DNA of 64,000 nucleotides from Nocardioides sp. zg-1308 (GCF_013155375.1 NZ_JABJQY010000004.1:558001-622000), one strand, 5' to 3'; positions 18,901-27,530 are shown, numbered from the stretch's first letter. Made by a program: numbers and translations. The notes: generated from the letters alone by a model not told the origin.

Positions 18901-19317
18901 GTGCGCCTCGCCCGCCCCGGCGCCACCGACGACGAGGTGCGCGACGCGCTCGAGCGGGCGTGCCTCGGCACGTGGGTGGACGGCCTCCCGGCCGGCATCC
19001 ACACGCACGTCGGCGCGGGCTCGCGGGAGGTCTCGGGCGGCGAGCGGGCACGGCTGGCGCTGGCCCGCGCGCTGCTGGCGGACGCCCCGGTCCTCGTCCT
19101 GGACGAGCCGACGGCCCACCTCGACGGCGCCACCGCGCGGGCCGTGGCCGGCGAGATGCTCGGGGCCGCCGCGAGCGAGGGCCGCTCCGTCGTGTGGATC
19201 ACCCACGGCACCGTCGGGCTGGAGGCGATGGACCGCGCCGTCCGGCTGGACGCGGACGGGGGTGTCGACGGGGTCGGGCTCAGCCGGCCTCTCGCGGCGA
19301 GCGCAGCGGCAGGGTGA
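15961..19317 (+). CDS. cydDC: Fused CydD-CydC heterodimeric ABC exporter
   Basis: A single 1118-residue polypeptide made of two complete ABC-exporter halves. Half 1 is CydD-like with Walker A GPSGCGKSTLL at about 355 and LLDEPSAHLDD; half 2 is CydC-like with Walker A GPSGSGKSTLA at about 920 and VLDEPTAHLDG. CydDC exports thiols (cysteine/glutathione in E. coli) and is needed to assemble cytochrome bd. In proteobacteria the halves are separate genes; fusions are known in actinobacteria. The ATG at 15961 overlaps cydB. A much longer upstream open frame exists, but it runs through cydA and cydB and is not coding. The 3' end overlaps the convergent histidine kinase gene by 38 bp. Confidence 0.94.
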   Translation: MKPLDPTVLPHLRPARASLALVAACGVLGGLATVGQAFALGALVVAAVGAGDWHGPAWWLGGLVLLRTATAYVGQRASARAAGEVSGALRCRLLDAARHVPDLSPARLAVLATRGVAGVEPYVTRYLPALVPAAVLPVVTLAAITWLDPLSGLVVALTLPLVPVFAVLVGLTTRDRARTQWRALETLSGHFLDVVRGLPTLVAHRRADAQVATIRSVTHHHRRATVDTLKVAFASSSVLELVATLSVALVAVTVGLRLASGSVDFRVALTVLLLAPEAYWPLRRVGAEFHAAAEGTAALADADELLARSSVAPAPATRPASTAVVLRGLAVRHDAPLTAPLDLELPARGLVAVSGPSGCGKSTLLATLRGELPARVGDVLVGGTPLGEVDPRWWRDQVAWAPQRPWLLADTVAANVRLGDPTAGDAEVWEALDSVGLREVVRALPEDLATPLGEDGAGLSAGQRARVALARVVLAGRPVVLLDEPSAHLDDETEQVLLDTVARLARTSLVVVVAHRPAVLAAADRVVRLEPAAAGVEAAERTAAAAPVADRRPSTARPAPVPVDDAVEDAARPRWGMATATVLGALSTASGVALTATAGWLITRASEQPPVLHLVVAIVGVRLFGLARPVLRHAERVLSHDVVLRELAERRARVYADLVPLVPGRLGPRRGDLLTQVVDDVDALLDERLRVRQPVATAALVGAGAAVLAALLDPAAGLVVLGVVAAGAAAYLLARHGAATAEPHVLARRADLATRVEEVAHGVRELEQWGATDGALADVRDGSTALAEAIHRSSRAVAAATALTTLAAGLGVVAVAVLVDPGSVGPAVLALLLLLPLALADVTAGLADAGALSVRAAAARRRLDRLAATAPAVTDPARPRPLTGAHDVEMDHVALGWADRAVVSLDHLGLRPGEHLGVTGPSGSGKSTLAATLVRFVDPVAGQVSLAGTDLRELALDDVRRTVGLVDDDPHVFASTVAENVRLARPGATDDEVRDALERACLGTWVDGLPAGIHTHVGAGSREVSGGERARLALARALLADAPVLVLDEPTAHLDGATARAVAGEMLGAAASEGRSVVWITHGTVGLEAMDRAVRLDADGGVDGVGLSRPLAASAAAG

Positions 19318-21058
19318 AGCGGAACGTGCTGCCCTCGCCGAGCTCGGAGGTCACCGACAGGGTGCCGCCGTGCGACTCGGCGATCCGCTGGGCGATCGGC
19401 AGCCCCAGCCCGGTGCCCGGCACCGAGAGGGCGTTGGGGTTGGTGGAGCGGTGGAAGGCGGAGAACACGTGGGCCTGGTCGGTCGCCGAGATGCCGAGAC
19501 CGGTGTCGGCCACCTCGACGCTGACCTCGTCGTCCCCCACGGTCATCGAGACGGTGACCGAGCCGTCCTCGGGGGTGTACTTCACGGCGTTGTCGACCAT
19601 GTTGTCGATCACCCGGGCGAGTTCCTCGGGGTCGCCGAAGACCACCACGGGCGTCGACCCGCAGCCGTCGAACGAGAGGCCGACCCCGGACTGCTTGGCG
19701 CGGATGCTCAGCAGGTCGACGCTCGCCTCGCACAGCTCGGCGAGGTCGACGGCCCGGCGCACGGTCTCGCGCCGGCCCTGGATCCGGGAGTAGTGCAGCA
19801 GGTTGGCCACGAGGTTGTTGAGGCGGCCGGCGTTGCGGATGATCGCGTCGACCGAGCTCAGGTCGGGGTAGCGGTCGGCGATCAGCTCGGCGTGCCCCAG
19901 GATCGCGGTCAACGGGGTCTTCAGCTCGTGGGAGATGGTGGCGATGAGCTCGCTGCGGTAGCGCGCGAGCTCGCGCAGCTCCTGGACCAGGCGCTGCTCG
20001 GTCTCCAGCACGCGGGAGGCACGCACCGCCTGGGCGAGGAGCCGGCCCACCTCCAGCACCGCGTCGGCCTGGGCGGGCGTCAAGGCCCGGGCGTCGCGCA
20101 GGAAGCCGAGGACCAGGTAGCCCACGAGGTCGTCCTGGGAGACCAGCGGGCACACGACGACCCGGTCCACGGCCGTGCCGCGCATCAGCTGCTGGAGGCG
20201 TTCGGCGCTGCGGGGCAGCAGGGACGAGCCGGCGTCGCGCACGCCCACCTCGACCAGCACGGGGAGGTCCTCGATGGCCGTGAGCTCCTCGCGCAGCTCC
20301 GGCACGAAGTGCTCCGGGGCGTACGGGCGCGGGGCCCCGACGCCCAGCTGGCTGCCCTGGGCGTCGGTGGGGAAGGTCCGCACCCACCCCTGCGCGGCAC
20401 CCAAGGCCTCGGTGACCGAGGCGACGGCCGTGCCGAGCGCCTCGGCGAGGTCGTGGAGCGTGGCGGTGCCGGCCACCGTCGCCAGCATCCGGTCCAGCAG
20501 CACCCGGTCGGTGAGGCGCTCGCGCTCGCGGGCGTTGGACAGGGCCACCCCGGCCTGCACGGCGAACATCTCCAGCAGCTCGCGGTCGGCCCCGTCGGGG
20601 ACCCGGCCGTCGGCAGGCAGGTCGACGGCCATGTTGCCGAGGAGCTCACCGCTGGCGGAGTAGAGCGGGGCGTACAGCGCGTGCTGGGGGTGCCACGCGT
20701 CCGGGTCGTCGTGGGTCTCGAGCTGCGGGATCCACGCGGCGCGCAGGCGCTCCTCCGACATCCGTCCCGCCGGGACGAACCGGAGGATCCCCCACTTGTC
20801 GGCCTCGCGGAACTCGTCGAGGATCTGCTCGGCCGGCGTCCGCCGGTGGAGGATCTCCTCCACCACCTCGGGCGGCCCGGCGACGTTGGTCATCACCAGG
20901 ACGTCGCCCTCGAGGCGGGCGATGGCCGCGACGCCGTAGCCCAGCACGTCGACGACGCCGTGGGCGATCTCCTCGAGGATCGACTCGGTGTCGGTGGAGG
21001 AGTTGACGCGCCGCATCAGCTCCGCCAGACGGCTCAGCGCACCCTGGTTGCGCGGCAT
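19280..21058 (-). CDS. GAF-domain sensor histidine kinase (orphan)
   Basis: A 592-residue soluble kinase. It has two GAF-like sensor domains (about 20-170 and 185-335), a HisKA dimerisation helix with the phospho-acceptor in ISHELKTPLTAILGH (about 370), and a HATPase domain with N, G1 and G2 boxes ending TGLGLPIAQRIAESHGG. There are no transmembrane helices, so it should sense an internal ligand or redox state. ATG 21058 is preferred over GTG 21064 because GGAGG lies five bases before the ATG. No response regulator is encoded nearby. Being convergent with cydDC suggests, but does not show, a link to respiration. Confidence 0.9.
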   Translation of the reverse strand: MPRNQGALSRLAELMRRVNSSTDTESILEEIAHGVVDVLGYGVAAIARLEGDVLVMTNVAGPPEVVEEILHRRTPAEQILDEFREADKWGILRFVPAGRMSEERLRAAWIPQLETHDDPDAWHPQHALYAPLYSASGELLGNMAVDLPADGRVPDGADRELLEMFAVQAGVALSNARERERLTDRVLLDRMLATVAGTATLHDLAEALGTAVASVTEALGAAQGWVRTFPTDAQGSQLGVGAPRPYAPEHFVPELREELTAIEDLPVLVEVGVRDAGSSLLPRSAERLQQLMRGTAVDRVVVCPLVSQDDLVGYLVLGFLRDARALTPAQADAVLEVGRLLAQAVRASRVLETEQRLVQELRELARYRSELIATISHELKTPLTAILGHAELIADRYPDLSSVDAIIRNAGRLNNLVANLLHYSRIQGRRETVRRAVDLAELCEASVDLLSIRAKQSGVGLSFDGCGSTPVVVFGDPEELARVIDNMVDNAVKYTPEDGSVTVSMTVGDDEVSVEVADTGLGISATDQAHVFSAFHRSTNPNALSVPGTGLGLPIAQRIAESHGGTLSVTSELGEGSTFRFTLPLRSPREAG

Positions 21059-21114
21059 GCCCACCTCCCCACGAGGACAGGGCCCACTCCTACCTCAAGG
21101 GGATCGTAGGGCCG

Positions 21115-22857
21115 TCACGCCTCGATCACCACAGGGACGATCATCGGACGTCGGCGGTGGGCACGGTTGACCCAGCGACCGACGACCCGCCGCACGGTCT
21201 GCTGCAGCTGGTAGGAGTCGTTGGCGCCGTCCGCGACCGCGGAGTTGATGGCGTCGATGATCGGCTGCCGGATCTCGTCGAAGGTGGCCTCCTCCTCGGC
21301 GAACCCGCGTGCGTGGATCTCCGGGCCCGACACGACCTTGCCGGTCACCGAGTCGACCACGACGATGACGGACAGGAAGCCCTCCTCGCCCAGGATGCGG
21401 CGGTCCTTCATCGAGGCCTCGGAGATGTCGCCGATGGTGGTGCCGTCGACGAAGACGTATCCCACCTCCACCTTGCCGACGATCTTGGCGACGCCGTCGA
21501 CGAGGTCGACGACGACGCCGTCCTCGGCCACGACGACGTTCTGGACGCCCGTCGCGCGGGCCAGGTCGGCGTTGGCGCGCATGTGGCGGAACTCGCCGTG
21601 CACCGGCATCACGTTGCGCGGCTTGACGATGTTGTAGCAGTAGAGGAGCTCGCCGGCGCTGGCGTGGCCGGACACGTGCACCAGGGCGTTGCCCTTGTGC
21701 ACCACGTTGGCGCCCAGGCGCGAGAGCCCGTTGATGACGCGGTAGACGGCGTTCTCGTTGCCCGGGATCAGCGAGCTCGCCAGGACGACGGTGTCGCCCT
21801 CCTCGAGGTGCACGAAGGAGTGGCTCCGCTGCGCGATCCGGCTCAGAGCCGAGAGCGGCTCGCCCTGGGACCCGGTGGAGATCAGCACCTGCCTCTCCGG
21901 GGGCAGGTCGGCGAGCTCCTTGGCCTCGACCATCACCCCGGGCGGCACGGTGAGGTAGCCGAGCTCCTGGGCGATGGCCATGTTGCGCACCATCGAGCGG
22001 CCGACGTAGCCGACCTTGCGCCCGTGCGCGACGGCGACGTCGAGCACCTGCTGGACACGGTGCACGTGCGAGGCGAAGCAGGCCACGATGATCCGCTGGT
22101 CGCTCTTGGCGAAGACCCCCTCGAGGACCGGGGAGATGTCCTTCTCGGACGTGGTGAAGCCCGGCACCTCGGCGTTGGTCGAGTCGGTGAGGAACAGGTC
22201 GACACCCTCGTCGCCGAGGCGGGCGAACTCGTTGAGGTCGGTGATCCGGCCGTCGAGCGGGAGCTGGTCCATCTTGAAGTCGCCGGTGTGCAGCACGACG
22301 CCGGCGCCGGTGCGGATCACGACCGCGAGGGCGTCCGGGATGGAGTGGTTGACCGCGACGAACTCGAGCACGAACGGGCCGAAGGTGATCGTCTGGCCCT
22401 CGGCGACCTCGTACTGCGCCGTCTCGCGGAGCCGGTGCTCGCGCAGCTTGGAGCCGAGCAGCGCCAGGGTCAGCTTGGAGCCCACCAGTGGGATGTCGCC
22501 GCGCTCGCGCAGGAGGTAGGGCGTCGCGCCGATGTGGTCCTCGTGCCCGTGGGTCAGCACGAGCGCCTCGACCGCGTCGAGCCGCTCCCGGATCGGCTCG
22601 AAGTCGGGGAGGATCAGGTCGACGCCGGGGTGGTGGTCCTCGGGGAAGAGGACGCCGCAGTCGACGAGCAGCAGCCGGCCGTCGTACTCGAAGGCGGTCA
22701 TGTTGCGACCGACCTCGCCCAGCCCTCCGAGCGGGATGACCCGGAGGCCTCCGGCCTGGAGGGGGGCGGGCGCGCTCAGGTCGGGGTGGGGATGGCTCAA
22801 GGGTTTCCTCGGTTCGTCGGAGAGCTGGCTCTCGGTCTGGATGTCACTGCCTGTCAC
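21115..22857 (-). CDS. rnj: Ribonuclease J
   Basis: A 580-residue metallo-beta-lactamase/beta-CASP RNase with 5'-exo and endonuclease activity in RNA decay and processing. The catalytic zinc motif is THGHEDHIG near residue 102. Further ligands lie in LHTGDFK, the beta-CASP part has ISTGSQGEP, and the C-terminal domain is complete. The GTG at 22857 overlaps the dapA stop as GTGA, so rnj is the second gene of a dapA-rnj operon, a conserved actinobacterial arrangement. Confidence 0.95.
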   Translation of the reverse strand: MTGSDIQTESQLSDEPRKPLSHPHPDLSAPAPLQAGGLRVIPLGGLGEVGRNMTAFEYDGRLLLVDCGVLFPEDHHPGVDLILPDFEPIRERLDAVEALVLTHGHEDHIGATPYLLRERGDIPLVGSKLTLALLGSKLREHRLRETAQYEVAEGQTITFGPFVLEFVAVNHSIPDALAVVIRTGAGVVLHTGDFKMDQLPLDGRITDLNEFARLGDEGVDLFLTDSTNAEVPGFTTSEKDISPVLEGVFAKSDQRIIVACFASHVHRVQQVLDVAVAHGRKVGYVGRSMVRNMAIAQELGYLTVPPGVMVEAKELADLPPERQVLISTGSQGEPLSALSRIAQRSHSFVHLEEGDTVVLASSLIPGNENAVYRVINGLSRLGANVVHKGNALVHVSGHASAGELLYCYNIVKPRNVMPVHGEFRHMRANADLARATGVQNVVVAEDGVVVDLVDGVAKIVGKVEVGYVFVDGTTIGDISEASMKDRRILGEEGFLSVIVVVDSVTGKVVSGPEIHARGFAEEEATFDEIRQPIIDAINSAVADGANDSYQLQQTVRRVVGRWVNRAHRRRPMIVPVVIEA

Positions 22858-23744
22858 AGGAGGCCGGCGGCGGCGAGCCCGGCACGCAGGGCGCCGACCT
22901 CGTCGTCGTCCAGGGCGACCAGTGGGCCGCGGACGCGGCGGTTGTCGAGCACGCCGAGCAGCTCGAGGGCTGCCTTGGCGGTGGTGGCTCCGTAGTTGGG
23001 GACGCCCATCACGGCGTCGAAGGCCGGGAGCAGCGAGGTGTGCATCCGCAGCGCCTCGGCGTGGTCCCCACGGACCCAGGCGTCGAGCATCGACGCGAGC
23101 TGGTGGCCGGCCGCGTGGGCCACGACCGACACCAGCCCCACACCGCCGTAGGCGAGGTAGCCGAGCGTGGCGACGTCGTCGCCGGAGTAGACGGCGTAGC
23201 CCATCTCGGTGAGCTGGGCGGTGCGCGGCAGGAGGCCTGAGGCGTCCTTGACCGACACGACGTGGTCGTAGGCGCGCAGCGCCTCGTAGGTCTCGAGCTC
23301 GATCAGCGTGGCGGTGCGGCCGGGCACGTCGTAGAGCATGACCGGGAGGTCGGTCGCCTCGGCGACGGAGGTGAAGTGGTGGCGCAGGCCGACCTGGCCC
23401 GGCTTGTTGTAGTAGGGGCTGACGAGCAGCACCCCGTCGACCCCGACCTTCTCCGCCTGGCGCGCCAGCTCGACCGAGTGGGCGGTCGCGTTGGTGCCGA
23501 CGCCCGCGATGACGGTGGCGCGGTCGCCGACCGCGTCCTGGACCGCCCGCAGGATCTCGGCGTCCTCGGCCACCGACGTCGTGGGGCTCTCCCCCGTCGT
23601 GCCGCTGACCACGACGCCGTCGTTGCCGTGGTCGACCAGGTGCGCGGCGATCCGGGCCGTGCCGTCGAGGTCGACCGAGCCGTCCTGGTGGAACGCGGTG
23701 GCCATCGCCGTGAGCAGGCGGCCGAACGGGACGTTGGAGCTCAT
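22854..23744 (-). CDS. dapA: 4-hydroxy-tetrahydrodipicolinate synthase
   Basis: A 296-residue TIM-barrel aldolase that condenses pyruvate with aspartate semialdehyde, the first committed step to diaminopimelate and lysine. It has SGTTGESPT for substrate binding, the catalytic tyrosine in VMLYDVPGRT (about 138) and the Schiff-base lysine in VSVKDASG (about 164). Start ATG 23744. It is co-transcribed and overlapping with rnj. Confidence 0.95.
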   Translation of the reverse strand: MSSNVPFGRLLTAMATAFHQDGSVDLDGTARIAAHLVDHGNDGVVVSGTTGESPTTSVAEDAEILRAVQDAVGDRATVIAGVGTNATAHSVELARQAEKVGVDGVLLVSPYYNKPGQVGLRHHFTSVAEATDLPVMLYDVPGRTATLIELETYEALRAYDHVVSVKDASGLLPRTAQLTEMGYAVYSGDDVATLGYLAYGGVGLVSVVAHAAGHQLASMLDAWVRGDHAEALRMHTSLLPAFDAVMGVPNYGATTAKAALELLGVLDNRRVRGPLVALDDDEVGALRAGLAAAGLL

Positions 23745-23816
23745 GGTCGAAGGTTATCGCTCCTGCCTCGTCGAGCGGTCGGCGGCGAGCCGCTCCGCGT
23801 GGCCCTACGCTGGGGC

Positions 23817-24149
23817 ATGGCCTACGACGAGCTGCTGGCGCAGCGCATCCACGACCTGCTCGACGGCGAGCCCGGGCTGACCTCGCGCAGGATGTTCGGC
23901 GGTCTCGGCTTCATGCTCGACGGCCACATGGCGGTGGCGGCGGGCAGCGCCGGGGCGCTCATGGTCCGCGTCGACCCGGCCCGCGGCCAGGAGTGGGTCG
24001 ACGGCGAGGCCGTACGACCGATGGAGATGCGCGGCCGCGAGCTCGACGGCTGGCTGCTGGTCTCCGGCGAGGCGCTGGCCGACGACGACCGGCTCCGGTT
24101 GTGGGTCGGGCGTGGCGCGGCCCACGTGCGGACGCTGCCGCCGAAGTGA
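23817..24149 (+). CDS. TfoX N-terminal domain protein
   Basis: A 110-residue protein matching the TfoX/YjhX N-terminal domain alone: RRMFGGLGFMLDGHMAVAAG and then a beta-rich half. Stand-alone TfoX-N proteins are common in actinobacteria and have no settled function; the competence-regulator name should not be carried over. ATG 23817 was chosen because the open frame upstream runs antisense through dapA. It is convergent with the metzincin gene, 13 bp apart. Confidence 0.85.
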   Translation: MAYDELLAQRIHDLLDGEPGLTSRRMFGGLGFMLDGHMAVAAGSAGALMVRVDPARGQEWVDGEAVRPMEMRGRELDGWLLVSGEALADDDRLRLWVGRGAAHVRTLPPK

Positions 24150-24162
24150 CGTCCGGGCCCGC

Positions 24163-26031
24163 CTAGCGCACGACGAGGCGGAACTGGCGGCGGACCGAGG
24201 TGTCCCCCGCCGTGAGCACCGTGGCGAAGCGGCCCACCGTGCGCTTGCGCACCGTGCCCGTGATGACGATCCGGTCGCCGACGACGCGCCACGTCAGACC
24301 CTGCGGCAGGCGCCGGTCGACCCGGGCCTCGGAGACGGGTCCGGTGAACCGGATCTCGGCGTGGTACTTCCGGCCGTGCCGGGCGCGGGGAAGGCTGGTG
24401 GTCGCGAAGCCGATGGCCGCGCCGGTGCCCGCGTGCGTCGCCGCCGGGGTGCCGGGGCTGGGCGCGGGGGTCGACGGCGGGGTCGCGGGGGCCTGGCCGG
24501 TGGGCTGGGTCGGCGCGGGCGTCGAGGTCGGCGTCGGGGCCGGCGCCTGGGTCGGGGGCTGGGTCGGGGGCTGGGTCGGGAGCTGGGTCGGGTCGGGCGC
24601 CGGGTTGTTGGCCGTCGGCGTCGGCAGGCCGTCGCGGAGGGAGACCGTGTAGGTCCCGATCGACCCGTAGTCGCTGTAGCGCCCGGGCTCGGCGGGGTCG
24701 CCGTGCCCGACACCGTCGACGACCGCGGTGTAGGTCACGGACCCCGGCGCCAGGTCGGCGGCCCAGGTGGCGGCCATGGACTGGTCGGACGCCACGTCCG
24801 CGACCGGGTCGACCGTCGCGACGGTGCGTCCGAGCGGGTCGAGGACGGTCAGCCGCACGTCGAGGTTCGAGAAGCCGTCCGGGCCGGCGACCTCGAGGGT
24901 CGTCGGGCCGTCGGCGGTGAAGGTGAACGCGTCGGTGTCCGTGCGCGAGGTGATGAGGCCGGCCGTCGTGGTCCCGGTGGAGATCCGGGTGGCGCCGGTC
25001 CGGGTGCCGGCGTGGTCGTCGGCGAGGAGCGGGGCGGTCCGGGCGATGATCGCCACGTCGTCCTCGACGTTGTCGGCGCCGGCGTACTCCCCGCTGGACC
25101 AGTGCGAGGCGCGGCGGTTGTAGGAGGCGCCCATGATCGGGGCCCACCCCTTGGCGCCGACGTGGTAGTCCGACGTGGCGGTGCCGTCGTGGCTCAGGCC
25201 GAAGGTGTGGCCGACCTCGTGGCTGATGACCTGGCCGAGGTTGTCGCCACCGGTCCCGGCGCCGTTGGTGAAGATGAAGGCCGGCTGGGCGTTGTTGCCT
25301 CCCGGGTTGCCGAAGACGCCGACGTACGCCGAGCCGCCGCAGCCGCAGCCCGCTCCGACGGAGTTGGTGGGCGTGACGACGACGTGCATGCCGTAGGTCG
25401 GGTCGGTGGCGCTGCTGCGGGTCAGGGCCGACGCGGCCGGCTCGCGGGTCGTGACGTTGACGTCGAACGGCGCGTAGTCCTCGGACACGACCCGCCACGC
25501 GAGGAGGACCTGGGCCCGCTCGACGTCGCTCAGGGTCGTCCGGTCGGCGTCGATGGAGTAGGCGGGCGAGACGATCTGCTCACCGCTCCTCCAGCGCGTG
25601 CCGGCCTCGGTCGAGCCGTCGAAGTCGAGGTAGATGGTGCGGGCCGAGCCCGGTCGCGACGACAGGTCGAGGACGTCGTCGGGCACGCCCTGCTGGGGCG
25701 CGGCGTCCGCGACGACCCGCTCGCCCTCGGGCGCGGCCTCGTCGACGACGAAGACCTGGGCGCACCGGTCGATCCACACCGAGTCGTCCTCGACGAGGTG
25801 GTCCAGCTCGTCAGCGGTGAGCGCGTTGCGCACCCGCACCAGCGCCGCGCTGACGCCGGAGTCGAGCGCGGCGTCGAGCCGGACGGGAGCGGTCAGCGAG
25901 CCCACGGCGCAGGCGAGGTCGTCGAGGGTGCCCGCCTCCGCGGCCGTCGCCGTGGCGAGGCTCGAGCCGACGACCGCGACAGCCACGAGGGCTCGCACGA
26001 CGAAGGAGGGGCGGTACGACCGATCGGACAC
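24163..26031 (-). CDS. Secreted metzincin-type zinc metalloprotease
   Basis: A 622-residue exported protein. The GTG at 26031 opens a signal peptide (RPSFVVRALVAVAVVGSSLA...AEAG). The catalytic domain has the metzincin zinc motif HEVGHTFGLSHDGT (HExxHxxGxxH, about 267-277) and nearby Met-turn candidate WAPIMGASYNR. A beta-sandwich region (about 340-460), a low-complexity Pro/Thr/Gln linker built of PTQPPTQ-like repeats and a C-terminal Ig-like domain follow. It is probably a reprolysin-like protease acting outside the cell. It is the second secreted protease in the window, and nothing links it to its neighbours. Confidence 0.85.
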   Translation of the reverse strand: MSDRSYRPSFVVRALVAVAVVGSSLATATAAEAGTLDDLACAVGSLTAPVRLDAALDSGVSAALVRVRNALTADELDHLVEDDSVWIDRCAQVFVVDEAAPEGERVVADAAPQQGVPDDVLDLSSRPGSARTIYLDFDGSTEAGTRWRSGEQIVSPAYSIDADRTTLSDVERAQVLLAWRVVSEDYAPFDVNVTTREPAASALTRSSATDPTYGMHVVVTPTNSVGAGCGCGGSAYVGVFGNPGGNNAQPAFIFTNGAGTGGDNLGQVISHEVGHTFGLSHDGTATSDYHVGAKGWAPIMGASYNRRASHWSSGEYAGADNVEDDVAIIARTAPLLADDHAGTRTGATRISTGTTTAGLITSRTDTDAFTFTADGPTTLEVAGPDGFSNLDVRLTVLDPLGRTVATVDPVADVASDQSMAATWAADLAPGSVTYTAVVDGVGHGDPAEPGRYSDYGSIGTYTVSLRDGLPTPTANNPAPDPTQLPTQPPTQPPTQAPAPTPTSTPAPTQPTGQAPATPPSTPAPSPGTPAATHAGTGAAIGFATTSLPRARHGRKYHAEIRFTGPVSEARVDRRLPQGLTWRVVGDRIVITGTVRKRTVGRFATVLTAGDTSVRRQFRLVVR

Positions 26032-26059
26032 GATAGATGTTTCCTTGCTCTGGAATCAG

Positions 26060-26081
26060 TGGTCCGAAGTGGACAGGACCA
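26060..26081. promoter_or_regulatory. Dyad in the metzincin promoter region
   Basis: TGGTCC (26060-26065) and GGACCA (26076-26081) form a perfect 6-bp dyad with a 10-base spacer, 29-50 bp upstream of the metzincin GTG. The 100-bp spacer is clearly more AT-rich than its surroundings, as expected for a promoter. A regulatory role is only a suggestion. Confidence 0.3.
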
Positions 26082-26131
26082 TTGATACCGAGCACAGATC
26101 CACTCGATCTGCACAGCGGAGTAGCGCTGGG

Positions 26132-26605
26132 CTACCTGTTGGTAATTGTGCTCAGGATCACCGGGAGCACGTGGTGCTCGAGCATCGGGGCGAGGTCGTC
26201 GGGGTGGTCGCGCAGCGGCGTCCACCGCACCTCGGCGATCTCCGCGGACGCGACCGGCTCGGCGTCGGACTCCACCCAGAACACCGTGGAGTGCAGGGTG
26301 TGGCCGGGCTCGTTGGCCGCCTCGGAGAGGAACTCGCCGAGCAGCGTGGCCGACTCGATGGCGAGGCCGACCTCCTCCCGCGTCTCGCGCAGCGCGGCGT
26401 CCCTCGCCGACTCCCCCGGCTCGAGCTTCCCGCCGACCAGCATGAAGCGCTGGGTGCCGCGCTTGCGCACCGTGAGGACGCAGCCGTCACGGACCAGGGC
26501 CACCGCGGCGACGACGATGTGCCGCTCCCCGGGTCGTCCTGCTGTCGATGCCCCTGGCTCCTGCACGCGACCGAGACTGCCACGCCCGCGCCCGGGGCCC
26601 GACAT
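26132..26605 (-). CDS. NUDIX hydrolase
   Basis: A 157-residue protein with an exact Nudix box GKLEPGESARDAALRETREE followed by VGL, which coordinates magnesium and hydrolyses nucleoside diphosphate linked to another group. It resembles MutT-like small Nudix proteins, but the substrate cannot be named. The start at ATG 26605 is the first ATG that gives a compact family-size protein. The gene lies 11 bp after the P-loop kinase and may be the last gene of the thyA-led chain. Confidence 0.85.
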   Translation of the reverse strand: MSGPGRGRGSLGRVQEPGASTAGRPGERHIVVAAVALVRDGCVLTVRKRGTQRFMLVGGKLEPGESARDAALRETREEVGLAIESATLLGEFLSEAANEPGHTLHSTVFWVESDAEPVASAEIAEVRWTPLRDHPDDLAPMLEHHVLPVILSTITNR

Positions 26606-26616
26606 CGCGTCACGCC

Positions 26617-27168
26617 TCAGGCGAGGGCCGCCACCAGCGCGGCGTACGTCGTGCCCTCGTCGCCCTCGACCGAGTCCACGACGAGCGTGCCGGGGCGGTC
26701 CTCGACGAGGGCGGACAGCCGGCGCACGTAGTCGCCCAGGAGCGCGTCGCCGCCCGCCTCGGCGACCAGGCGCCGCACCTCGTCGTGCCACGGGTCGTCG
26801 CCGGAGCGCCGCCGGAAGCGCTCACCGGCGGCGCGGCCGGTGCGAGCGGAGGGATCACGCAGCACCACGTGCTGGAACGAGGCGCCGGCCCCGCGGGCGA
26901 CCTCGGCGAAGGCGTCGAGCTCGCCCGGGTCGGCGATGAGCTGGGGCAGCACGACGTCACCAGCGGCCAGGTAGCCGGCGATCAGCCCCTGCGCGGCGGG
27001 TCGGACGGCCGCGCCGACCTCGACGAAGGAGGTGCGCCAGCCGCCGACCCAGGTCCGCAGCAGGTCGATGTCGCACACGAGGGTGCCGGGGTGCTCGGCG
27101 GCCCAGCGGCGGGCGAGGGTGGACTTGCCGACGCCCGGCAGGCCGTTGAGGAGGACCACGCGGGTCAC
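26617..27168 (-). CDS. P-loop kinase-like ATPase (AAA_33 type)
   Basis: A 183-residue protein opening with VVLLNGLPGVGKSTLARRW, a Walker A loop of the zeta-toxin/AAA_33/gluconokinase-like small-molecule kinase group. The acidic residues of CDIDLLRTW may act as Walker B or a substrate base. The substrate is unknown. The GTG at 27168 overlaps the gntR stop as GTGA, so it is expressed together with gntR and dfr. Confidence 0.75.
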   Translation of the reverse strand: MTRVVLLNGLPGVGKSTLARRWAAEHPGTLVCDIDLLRTWVGGWRTSFVEVGAAVRPAAQGLIAGYLAAGDVVLPQLIADPGELDAFAEVARGAGASFQHVVLRDPSARTGRAAGERFRRRSGDDPWHDEVRRLVAEAGGDALLGDYVRRLSALVEDRPGTLVVDSVEGDEGTTYAALVAALA

Positions 27169-27530
27169 TGGCCGAGCGCCCGGCGCACGGCGTCGAGCGC
27201 GGCGTCGTCGGAGAGCCCGAGCGACCGCACCGCCGAGACGTACGACGACGCGGCCGCGCGGACGGAGCTCGAGACCCCCCGACCGGCGACGTACGTCCCG
27301 GCGCGCCCGCGCGTCTCCACGACGCCGAGCGCCTCGAGCTCCTTGTAGGCGCGGGCCACGGTGTTGGCCGCGAGGTCGAGCGACGTCGCCAGCGCGCGCA
27401 CCGGCGGCAGGCGGGAGCCGGCGGGCAGCTCGCCGGAGTCGACCTGCGCGCGGATGCCCTCGCGCACCTGCTCGAAGGGCGGCACGTCCGATGCGGGGTC
27501 GACGCGGAGGCGCAGCTCGGGCGTGCTCAC
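27165..27530 (-). CDS. GntR-family transcriptional regulator (YtrA-like, short)
   Basis: A 121-residue regulator with one winged helix-turn-helix: PPFEQVREGIRAQVDSGEL, then LPPVRALATSLDLAANTVAR and AYKELEALGVVETRGRAGTYV. The C-terminal tail is only about 45 residues, so there is no FCD or UTRA effector domain; this is the YtrA-type layout. GTG 27530 overlaps the dfr stop by GTGA. YtrA-type regulators often control ABC exporters, but none is adjacent here. Confidence 0.88.
   Translation of the reverse strand: MSTPELRLRVDPASDVPPFEQVREGIRAQVDSGELPAGSRLPPVRALATSLDLAANTVARAYKELEALGVVETRGRAGTYVAGRGVSSSVRAAASSYVSAVRSLGLSDDAALDAVRRALGQ

Noticed and set aside
23262..23816. Extended start for the TfoX-N protein
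   Set aside because: That DNA encodes DapA on the other strand with its catalytic lysine and tyrosine.
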